Below are positions 33,770-41,082 of a stretch of 64,000 nt of DNA, piece after piece (the first letter of the stretch is position 1; each line of letters starts with the position of its first letter). Under the pieces are notes generated by a model. The model had not been told where the DNA came from. It did not search any database and saw only the letters and a program-made list of their open reading frames with translations. This stretch comes from Sporosarcina sp. P2 (GTDB lineage Bacteria; Bacillota; Bacilli; Bacillales_A; Planococcaceae): assembly GCF_002743255.1 (NCBI RefSeq), contig NZ_PDYY01000002.1, forward strand, positions 247,432 to 311,431. Direction: 5' to 3'. Made by a program: the position numbers and the translations under genes.

Positions 33770-34819
33770 TTAGATTGCCGTCAGATAATCCACGAGATCC
33801 CCGGAATCAATTTCAAGGTAATCGACATGATGAATCTCTTCTAAAAGTTGCTCGTGCATATCCCGTGTATTTGGAGTAGTTACCACTAGCACTTTCCTTC
33901 CGTCTAATTCGTACATTTCTTTGCGGTATTGTTTAATGTTATAAACTTTGACCAAATCCGTGTCGAGCAGATTCACAAGATATTTTTCTTTCCCATTGTG
34001 TCTAACCACTCGCTCCAAACCATCGTATTGTTTCTTGCTTCCGCTAACAGAAGACGTTTTGAAGGACAGGTCATAGATTTCGTAGTCTTCCAGAAACTTC
34101 ATCACGTTATTTTCATCTTCAAATAAGCGTAAATAGTATTTTGCAAATGTATAGGGGAAGATTTTTAAACTTTGACATTTAACGATTACGGAATTATTTG
34201 TTGAAAGCTGCTGGACAATGGTGCTGTAACTGGTCGCACTTTTAGCGAATAGTATATAGTTTGGATTCCCGAAATCTCTTATTTCCTTTGCTGTCTTCAT
34301 CAAATTTTTCATTCCCACTCCATGCAAAAACATATAGAATAAATATTCCGACCCGCTTGGACTTGTCAACATGCCTTGCACATTTGCACCACGGTTTAAC
34401 TCGAACATCTCTTTTACATCCCTGCTGTCCTTCATTTCCCAACCGTACCTTTCCAAATCAATCATCACATCATTGGTTGATAGTAAGAACGGGAGACGGC
34501 GAATATTCACTCTTAATTCATCTGCCCTTCGTTCAACAGCCACTCCCTGCTCTCTCAAGCAGGTAATGCCTATTTCACTAATTCGGTGATACGAACCTTG
34601 TCTATTTTGATTCGCAAGATACCCGCTAATCGGATGCGTGCTAATAAGTCTTGAATTACGCAGAATCCGTAATTTCTTATACGTATACCACCGTGACATT
34701 TCGTAGCGTCGCATGATCTGCTCCGTACTCAACACACGATGTTCGTACAGTCCACGAAGTATCTCAATATCACGAGCTTGCAGAACCTTCACCACCTGTT
34801 TATTGCCCGTCTTCGACAT
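33770..34819 (-). CDS. Replication-relaxation family wHTH protein
   Basis: A 349-aa protein. The N-terminal wHTH is typical of the Replic_Relax family: QARDIEILRGLYEHRVLSTE, then QIMRRYEMSRWYTYKKLRIL and YHRISEIGITCLREQG. The central and C-terminal parts are mixed alpha/beta with no clear HUH or relaxase metal triad. Members of this family sit next to transfer genes in Firmicutes and actinobacterial elements and are thought to act in DNA processing. A nested palindrome with three GGGTACAAT repeats lies 156 bases upstream (34975-35069), a natural binding site or origin. Confidence 0.65.
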   Translation of the reverse strand: MSKTGNKQVVKVLQARDIEILRGLYEHRVLSTEQIMRRYEMSRWYTYKKLRILRNSRLISTHPISGYLANQNRQGSYHRISEIGITCLREQGVAVERRADELRVNIRRLPFLLSTNDVMIDLERYGWEMKDSRDVKEMFELNRGANVQGMLTSPSGSEYLFYMFLHGVGMKNLMKTAKEIRDFGNPNYILFAKSATSYSTIVQQLSTNNSVIVKCQSLKIFPYTFAKYYLRLFEDENNVMKFLEDYEIYDLSFKTSSVSGSKKQYDGLERVVRHNGKEKYLVNLLDTDLVKVYNIKQYRKEMYELDGRKVLVVTTPNTRDMHEQLLEEIHHVDYLEIDSGDLVDYLTAI

Positions 34820-34974
34820 GCGTTCCCCTCCTAATTGATTGTTCGCCCCGGCTGTTTATTTTCGGTCACTTCTACACTGCGCTACGAATTGATTCAACTA
34901 AACCTCTCCGTTTTGCCCAATTCGTCTAGAATCTTATAAAACCATTAGCAACTAACGTTTAACCTATATATACC

Positions 34975-35069
34975 GGGTACAATTTTAGGTCTATATTGGG
35001 TACAATATAGGGGTTCCAAAAATCCCTTTATATTGCACCTAAAATACGAGGCTTTAACTTGGGTACAAT
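34975..35069. repeat. Nested palindrome with three GGGTACAAT direct repeats (candidate oriT or operator)
   Basis: GGGTACAAT occurs at 34975-34983, 34998-35006 and 35061-35069 (steps of 23 and 63 bases). An outer inverted repeat ATTTTAGGT (34982-34990) / ACCTAAAAT (35037-35045) encloses an inner one CAATATA..GGG / CCC..TATATTG (35003-35035). The stretch is noncoding, between two co-directional transfer genes. Confidence 0.65.
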
Positions 35070-35089
35070 ATTCAAACGCTTTAAAACAA

Positions 35090-35791
35090 TTAACCCCAAA
35101 AGTTTTCTGTCTTAGCATTTGATGAACGCTCCAACCGTTCATTATCCTTGATCACTTTTGCTTTCTTTTCCCTTTTAACCTCAGCTCTATATTCTTCAAA
35201 TATTTCTTCTTGCAATGTTGATTCGGGGATGTGTGCTAAATGAAAATACTCTTCTTTTAAATAGCACATAAATTCCTCAAAATTGTCCTGCGATACTACA
35301 AAGACTTGCACATGATTTCCCCTTGCATCAAGTAACCCTATATCAAAGTTCCATACCCTCCACCAGCTATCATCTCCGATAAGTCCTGTATGCCGTATTG
35401 CATCTTGAATAAGCTTTCTATTTCGATTATCTAAATCACGGATAATCCTATTTTCAAAATGTTGAGCGATAATAATTACCGACTTATCAAATTGATAATC
35501 AATCTTTGAAAAGTCATATGAATCATGGGTTGCACGAAAATAATAATGTCTAATCATTGCTAGATAATCCCTATCAGATTCTTTATAGAGCGGTAAAGCA
35601 CCTTCGTATGAAAACTGAAAAACTGGATAACCGTTGATAATCATTGGTTTCACTTTCGCCATTGGGTAGACTGACGTCCTTTTAATGGCAGCATCATTTC
35701 CCCCCAATTTATTTATTTGAGACATTAAATAAATTTTCATTTCCTCAAGTTTTTTTAATTGCTCGAAAAGCATTTTCTTTTCTGATTCCAC
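35090..35791 (-). CDS. RusA-like endonuclease-fold protein (tentative)
   Basis: About 233 aa from a GTG at 35791 (AAAGGA nine bases upstream); an ATG at 35845 would add 18 residues. An N-terminal coiled coil (KKMLFEQLKKLEEMKIYLMS) is followed by a domain in which RDLDNRNRKLIQDAIRHTGL and GDDSWW resemble the RusA Holliday-junction resolvase core (DxDN, later DD). The C-terminal tail is highly charged. Resolution of junctions during transfer or replication would fit; the match is by motif only. It lies between the two candidate cis-acting repeat arrays. Confidence 0.4.
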   Translation of the reverse strand: MESEKKMLFEQLKKLEEMKIYLMSQINKLGGNDAAIKRTSVYPMAKVKPMIINGYPVFQFSYEGALPLYKESDRDYLAMIRHYYFRATHDSYDFSKIDYQFDKSVIIIAQHFENRIIRDLDNRNRKLIQDAIRHTGLIGDDSWWRVWNFDIGLLDARGNHVQVFVVSQDNFEEFMCYLKEEYFHLAHIPESTLQEEIFEEYRAEVKREKKAKVIKDNERLERSSNAKTENFWG

Positions 35792-35866
35792 CAAATTCAT
35801 TCCTTTCTTTTTTGGGGACGTTATTTCACCAGTCAAACCCCTCATACATCTACATTCTAAAAACCC

Positions 35867-36052
35867 AACGTCGGACGTTTATAAATTTTTTTCAACACGA
35901 ATAGCCTAACGTCAGACGTTAGAAAAAAGAATCCTTATAGCAGCACCATTTGGAGAGTATTTTCACGTCGGACGTTCATTTTCTTCAACGTCCGACGTTA
36001 GTAATCGGAAACACTGTCCTATCATCGTTTACACCTCATATTCGCGTCGGAC
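35867..36052. repeat. Cluster of five AACGTCNGACGTT palindromes
   Basis: AACGTCGGACGTT at 35867-35879, AACGTCAGACGTT at 35908-35920 (extended to a 17-bp palindrome), ACGTCGGACGTT at 35965-35976, AACGTCCGACGTT at 35987-35999, and a half-degenerate GCGTCGGACAA at about 36043-36052. The 13-bp unit is an interrupted palindrome with a free centre base. It fills the gap between the RusA-like and cell-wall-hydrolase genes and must be a multi-copy protein-binding region. Confidence 0.8.
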
Positions 36053-36072
36053 AAATCATTTTCGTTAATTTA

Positions 36073-37104
36073 CTACTTACCAACAGCCGTATATTCCGTT
36101 AAATACGGCATCGGATCTTCTTGGACACCCGCACGAATTATTTCAAAATGTAAGTGATTTCCGGTTGATGTTCCCGTTGAGCCACAGGTGCCGAGTACGT
36201 CCCCTTGAGAAACCACATCATTTATTTTTACTTTCGTGGAATTTAGATGGGCGTACAAAGTAGTGACTTCACCATGATTGACAATTACATGTAGTCCGTA
36301 TCCATTAGACCAACCAGTTCCGGAAGCAAAAATAACATTACCACTTTGGGCTGAAAGGATTGGATCATCATTTGCACAAGCAAGGTCTACACCCGTATGC
36401 AGTCTTACATCGTCAAAAACGGGATGTGTTCGATAACCAAACGGACTTGTAATCCTCAATCCATTTAATACAGGAAGCATCCAGTCACCTACGACATGCA
36501 CTTCGCAGTTCATCGTTAGGCCACCAAATTGTGCAACCAAAGTAGTAACATTCGGAGCCCAATGTTTATTTAATCCAGTCGGGTCATTGTCTGCTCCAAT
36601 TGGCGCATACACACTACCTAAATCGGAAATCGTTGTTAAGCCGTCCTTAATAATACGATTATGCAACGTATTTCCCATTGCATTTAAACCATCTTCAATT
36701 GTTGAGAATGAATATAAATATTTACTTCCTGTCGCAGGATCCATCAAACCACCTGGGTTATTTTTTAAAATAACCGCAGATGATGTTCCGAATCCTGTTT
36801 CATGAAAAGCTACCGCGGACATCAACACTGGATCTATGCCATACCTTTCAGCAACATCAATAAATACTTGCCCTTTGCCTGTAAATTTACCAGCATCATT
36901 AAATTGCGAAAAGAATACTGTTTCACTAATTTCTCCATCTGCACGACATATTGCACCACCCCCAAAGTTCATTTGTTCATCGTCTTCTTCAGTAAAGATT
37001 ACTAATATCCCAAAGAAAAGAAGAAGAGAAAGAAGAGAAAACATCAATAGCAAGATTGGGCTGCCTATGACTGGTACAATCCATAACAACTTTTTCATAA
37101 TCAT
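36073..37104 (-). CDS. Transfer cell-wall hydrolase (glucosaminidase-like + M23 peptidase)
   Basis: A 343-aa protein. An N-terminal transmembrane anchor (LLWIVPVIGSPILLLMFSLL) is followed by a glucosaminidase/lysozyme-like domain (about 70-200: AERYGIDPVLMSAVAFHETG with the catalytic Glu, and NNPGGLMDPATG), then an M23/LytM endopeptidase domain (about 215-335) with HTGVDLA and HLHFE zinc ligands. This two-enzyme plan is that of VirB1-like hydrolases in Gram-positive conjugation (TcpG, CwlT, Orf14 of Tn916). It opens the wall for the secretion channel. The gene is in the middle of the transfer operon. Confidence 0.9.
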   Translation of the reverse strand: MIMKKLLWIVPVIGSPILLLMFSLLSLLLFFGILVIFTEEDDEQMNFGGGAICRADGEISETVFFSQFNDAGKFTGKGQVFIDVAERYGIDPVLMSAVAFHETGFGTSSAVILKNNPGGLMDPATGSKYLYSFSTIEDGLNAMGNTLHNRIIKDGLTTISDLGSVYAPIGADNDPTGLNKHWAPNVTTLVAQFGGLTMNCEVHVVGDWMLPVLNGLRITSPFGYRTHPVFDDVRLHTGVDLACANDDPILSAQSGNVIFASGTGWSNGYGLHVIVNHGEVTTLYAHLNSTKVKINDVVSQGDVLGTCGSTGTSTGNHLHFEIIRAGVQEDPMPYLTEYTAVGK

Positions 37105-37152
37105 TCAACGAACTACTTGCTCTTAAAAGAGGTTTTGTTCGTTCCCTCCTTC

Positions 37153-37902
37153 CTATCTTTTGTCGTCGTAATTTAAGTAATACTCAACAATTTGGAATTT
37201 TCCACCGTCATTTTTTTCAAACATCAAACTGTAAACATCCGTATCTTTTCTGGTTTTACCATCGCTATCAATCACCTCACTAATGACAAAGGCATCCCAT
37301 GAAATAGCAATTAATGTTGGAGCAGTAGGTTCAATAATTTCCACTGAAAGAACTTTTCTTGAAACGATTCCCATCACATCTTTTAACCCCGTAATCTTTT
37401 CTTCTTCGTTATCCATAAGATAGCTGATATAACCTTGATCCAACAGTCCCTCAACGGATTCCAAATGTTTAACAGGTAATGCTTTATCAAACTCATGAAA
37501 CTTTAAAGCAAATTCATTTGCAATTTCCATTGTTTTCTTCAAATCCTTATTACTGAACATATCGCTTTGAGTCGGATTTTTTGAAACTTCTTCAGGTACT
37601 TTCAAATAGTTCTTTTCAGGATCCTCTTCTATAACCTCAACATTTCCACTCTTTTCTTTTTTGGAATCAGCCCCTTTGTTTACTCTTAAATTTTCTCCTT
37701 TAGTTTCTTCTTTCGAAGTATATCTCCATATACTTCCACCCACATTTCCATTAGGATTTTCTATTGAATTATCATCTGCATTTTTCTTTTTTCCTTTATC
37801 GACAAAACCGATAATAAAGCCCAATAATAAAAGCGTGACGGCTAGACCCATCACGCAATAAGAAACTATTCTTTTTGTTTGCTCACTCACCGAAAATGTC
37901 AA
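37153..37902 (-). CDS. VirB8-like/NTF2-fold membrane protein of the transfer complex
   Basis: A 249-aa bitopic protein: a short cytoplasmic tail, one transmembrane helix (VMGLAVTLLLLGFIIGFV, about 17-34), a charged linker, and a C-terminal domain (about 120-249) whose pattern (NEFALKFHEFDKALPVKHLE ... VLSVEIIEPTAPTLIAISW) fits NTF2-like VirB8 folds. It follows the VirB6-like gene, so a second channel scaffold beside TcpC is likely. The match is structural inference rather than a recognised named family. Confidence 0.55.
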   Translation of the reverse strand: MTFSVSEQTKRIVSYCVMGLAVTLLLLGFIIGFVDKGKKKNADDNSIENPNGNVGGSIWRYTSKEETKGENLRVNKGADSKKEKSGNVEVIEEDPEKNYLKVPEEVSKNPTQSDMFSNKDLKKTMEIANEFALKFHEFDKALPVKHLESVEGLLDQGYISYLMDNEEEKITGLKDVMGIVSRKVLSVEIIEPTAPTLIAISWDAFVISEVIDSDGKTRKDTDVYSLMFEKNDGGKFQIVEYYLNYDDKR

Positions 37903-37947
37903 CCCCTTTTTCTAGTAATTATGTTAGTTTGACAGAAGGTCATTTTA

Positions 37948-40437
37948 CTACTCAGGAAACTTGTCAAACGATTTTAAATTATTTCCTTCCAAAATCGCTT
38001 TTCTTTCTTTTTCCAATTCGATAGCTCTTCTTTCATTTTCAATGTTGCTAGCAAACGTGTCAGCGAAACCGTTTTTCCATTCCCCTTGCTCCGCTTGTTC
38101 AACTACCAAATCAAAATGTCTGTTCATTTCACCTGGACTGACATTGTTTAAACCACGCTCGTTTAAAGTATCTAGGGTTTGATTAATCATTTCAGGTGGC
38201 ACCCCTTTATTCGCAAGCTCATTTGTCACCATTGATTTATTCATATGAAGTTCATATTCCACTTCACCATATACATCTTGCTTTTCTTTCTGTAATTGAA
38301 TAGATTTTCTTTCATCCGAAATTCCTTTTGCAAATGTTGCAGCGTAATCATCATTCAAGTCGCCTTGCTTCATCAATTTGTCGTGTTGAGTATGCAATTC
38401 TTTCGGACTCACATCGTGCAATCCTTGTTGATCTAAAGCAGTCATTGTTGCATCAACCATTTCTGATGGGATTCCTTTGTCGGACAGAACTGCTTTTGTT
38501 TGTTCTCGTTTTTGTGCCCTTCCAGCAAATAATAAATCTTTTTCTTTTTCGATTGCATTGCTTCTTCGATCATCTGAAATACCTTTTGCAAATGTTTGAG
38601 CGAAGTTACCATCCAAATCACCTTTACTACTAATTTTCTCGAATTGCTCATTCAGTTCTTCATCACTTAAATTAGTTACACCTTCTTTTTCAAGTGCTTC
38701 CATCGTCTCCGCCTTCATTTCTGGAGTTAGGTTTTTGTCATCCAAAAATCCGTCTAACCTACCCTTATCAGTAGAAGATAGCTTTGCGGCTTGCTGAGTT
38801 CTTGTCATCTTACCCAAATGGGCAAGATGTTGGGCTTTCATCGCAGAGCCAGCAACATCACTTATGCCACCTTCTCCTGTTGCAACCTTACCAACGGAAC
38901 CACCAATTGCCGCACCTGTCATAGCACCAGCTGGACCTCCAACAACAGCACCCGCAGCAGCGCCACCAACTGTAGCAACGTTTTGTACGCCCTTTTTAAA
39001 TGGAGCTGTGAACGTTCCCGAACTTTCTCTTAGGTCACGAATTGCATTCGATCCAGATGAGAATATATCTTTGATTCTGTTCCGTAAGATGAAAATTGTT
39101 CCGAACAATAATAGATTGAACGTAGCTGCTCCCACGTAACTATAAAACGGATTGGAAGCACCACTTATTGACTTGAAATTCCCAGCGTAAATAATATCCG
39201 AAATCACAAATACAATTAACGCTATGAATGAGACAAATATCTTCAAAGCTAGTGGAATACCTAACTCAATGAAATATCGTTTCAAGACATTAAATTGTCC
39301 TGGAATTGCACCAATTAGTAAAGCAAATGGTGCAAGAGCTGCAATGACCATAAACCAGAACTGAAATAGAATTAAACAAAGCGACAATAAATAGATGGGA
39401 AGTGAGACAAGCCCATTGATCATCATGTAGAAATACGAGAATGCTAAACGGCTATTTACCGCTGAATATTTCATCATGTGATTACCGTGTCCGTTTTTTG
39501 AAGCCTCATCTTCAATGACTTTAGTTAATCTCTCTTCACCAACTGGCTCTTTCAGGATGTTTTTTACTCGTTGTACACCTCTCTCTCTATCTCCTCTGCC
39601 TATTGACTCAACATCATGCGTCCCATACTGCATATAGAGATAAGGTCTATCAACAAACATTCCCCAAATACTATCTTTCATTTTCGTTCTCGGATCATCG
39701 ATATTCGATTCTGAACTATCCGAATGACTCGGTAGACTCACAACAAAACCACTAAGTTCAGTTGTAACCTTGTTTGCCCCCGTCAAAAGAGCGGTGTAGT
39801 TTGCAAACATCAATATTGCAATGGTTAATGCTATAATCGTTTGAAAAACTGAAGAAAACGATTCGAAGAATGCTCGTTTAATAACGAAAACGTACAACGC
39901 ATACATAGCCGTCAAAATCGCAACTAATTTCACCAAATTTCCGAAAAGCCCATTTCCTATACTGAATGTCCCGCCAGAAATACCCGTGATATTTGACATA
40001 AGTGATTCTAATTCAATAATTATTTTCTCAGTGAAATCAGCTGTATATGCCAAGTCATACATGACCAACATGGTATAGGTTAGAAATATGTTTATATTAA
40101 ATACAATATTGCTTACAAGATTGACCATTTCACTTAACTTGTTTCCTACATTTTCCTTTACATCTGCCCAACCGAATAGCTTATCATAGGTGTCAGCCCA
40201 GAACTTTTCTCCTTCTTCAGAAGACTCTACGTCTTTATCCGATACGGCATCTAAATGATAGTAAGATTTTCCGTCATCTTTAAATTCACCATATTGATCT
40301 GTGATAATATCCATAATGTCTGTTTTCGGAGTAGAATCCTCTCCGTCGTCAGCTAATCCGATATGGGGTATACCTAAGGCGAAAAACAGCATTACCATGA
40401 TAACTCCACAAAATAGTCTCTTATAGTTAGGTATCAT
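37948..40437 (-). CDS. VirB6/TrbL-like polytopic channel protein with C-terminal repeats
   Basis: About 829 aa from the ATG at 40437; a TTG at 40452 is also possible. A signal peptide (FCGVIMVMLFFALGIPHIGLA) is followed by an extracellular region, seven or so membrane helices (about 95-455), a Gly/Ala-rich segment (GGAAAGAVVGGPAGAMTGAA), and three ~75-residue cytoplasmic repeats, each with a KGxPxEM-type helix, a PxELxxxxDxLxxxGD segment and TFAxxIxxERR. TcpH/TrbL-type proteins form the inner-membrane channel. A terminator sits directly before the start, and the nearest good ribosome site (AGGAGG at about 40499) lies upstream of that hairpin. Confidence 0.8.
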   Translation of the reverse strand: MIPNYKRLFCGVIMVMLFFALGIPHIGLADDGEDSTPKTDIMDIITDQYGEFKDDGKSYYHLDAVSDKDVESSEEGEKFWADTYDKLFGWADVKENVGNKLSEMVNLVSNIVFNINIFLTYTMLVMYDLAYTADFTEKIIIELESLMSNITGISGGTFSIGNGLFGNLVKLVAILTAMYALYVFVIKRAFFESFSSVFQTIIALTIAILMFANYTALLTGANKVTTELSGFVVSLPSHSDSSESNIDDPRTKMKDSIWGMFVDRPYLYMQYGTHDVESIGRGDRERGVQRVKNILKEPVGEERLTKVIEDEASKNGHGNHMMKYSAVNSRLAFSYFYMMINGLVSLPIYLLSLCLILFQFWFMVIAALAPFALLIGAIPGQFNVLKRYFIELGIPLALKIFVSFIALIVFVISDIIYAGNFKSISGASNPFYSYVGAATFNLLLFGTIFILRNRIKDIFSSGSNAIRDLRESSGTFTAPFKKGVQNVATVGGAAAGAVVGGPAGAMTGAAIGGSVGKVATGEGGISDVAGSAMKAQHLAHLGKMTRTQQAAKLSSTDKGRLDGFLDDKNLTPEMKAETMEALEKEGVTNLSDEELNEQFEKISSKGDLDGNFAQTFAKGISDDRRSNAIEKEKDLLFAGRAQKREQTKAVLSDKGIPSEMVDATMTALDQQGLHDVSPKELHTQHDKLMKQGDLNDDYAATFAKGISDERKSIQLQKEKQDVYGEVEYELHMNKSMVTNELANKGVPPEMINQTLDTLNERGLNNVSPGEMNRHFDLVVEQAEQGEWKNGFADTFASNIENERRAIELEKERKAILEGNNLKSFDKFPE

Positions 40438-40458
40438 AAAAGTTTTAGGCAATAAAAA

Positions 40459-40486
40459 ATAACCCTATGCAATTAGCAAGGGTTAT
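40459..40486 (-). terminator. Intrinsic terminator between lipoprotein and VirB6-like genes
   Basis: ATAACCCT and AGGGTTAT pair on the minus strand across 12 bases, followed by TTTTTTATT. It lies between an AGGAGG sequence and the only plausible start codons of the VirB6-like gene. Confidence 0.85.
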
Positions 40487-40516
40487 CGAGAGCCTGTTAC
40501 CTCCTCTGGTATTTAT

Positions 40517-41068
40517 TTAATCCTCTGGTAATTCATGAAGTACAGTGCCGGTTTCAGCATTACTATCATTAATCACTCCTGGTCTTTCACCGTAATACGA
40601 TTCGATTTTCCATTCATTATCATCATCTTGTTTTATTATTATCCAACTATTAGTTAGAACTTCTTTGTCGTCAGGTGTACGATATCTATAATAGACTTCT
40701 CCCTTTTCATCGTTGTAGAAATTATCATATCTTCTCAATTCATACTTATCCTCAAGTTCTTCAAAACGATTTGGATACTCATGACTATCTAATAGATAAG
40801 ATTTCTTTTCTTTCAGTTCATCAACACCTTCTGAAGACAAATACTTCAAAATTTCAGGATAGTTTTGTTCAATCTTCACAACCATAAATTCACGAGCAAT
40901 CGCATCTGTTTCTTCGAATACCCCTGAATATTTCTTCGCATTATCATCAGATTTGTCACTTGGATCTTCTTCATTATCAGAATTGCATGCTACCATCAAA
41001 ACAGTCATGGCAAGTAAGAGAAAGAATCCCAACATACCTTTTTTAAACAATTCACCACTCCCTTTCAA
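40517..41068 (-). CDS. Lipoprotein of the transfer apparatus
   Basis: A 183-aa protein with a type II signal peptide: basic start, hydrophobic core, and the lipobox LMVAC (Cys about residue 28). An acidic linker and an NTF2-like alpha/beta domain (FEETDAIAREFMVVKIEQNY to YRYRTPDDKEVL) follow. It is encoded 14 bases after VirB4, so a cell-surface lipoprotein of the secretion channel or an exclusion factor is a fair inference. No named family is recognised. Confidence 0.7.
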   Translation of the reverse strand: MKGSGELFKKGMLGFFLLLAMTVLMVACNSDNEEDPSDKSDDNAKKYSGVFEETDAIAREFMVVKIEQNYPEILKYLSSEGVDELKEKKSYLLDSHEYPNRFEELEDKYELRRYDNFYNDEKGEVYYRYRTPDDKEVLTNSWIIIKQDDDNEWKIESYYGERPGVINDSNAETGTVLHELPED

Positions 41069-41082
41069 TGGTTTTTATATTA

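Noticed and set aside
34945..35142. A 65-aa frame across the GGGTACAAT region
   Set aside because: Its codons follow the repeats and palindrome; the region is better explained as a cis-acting site.
36587..37126. Plus-strand frames opposite the cell-wall hydrolase
   Set aside because: They lie wholly inside a recognised two-domain enzyme gene and have no start signals.
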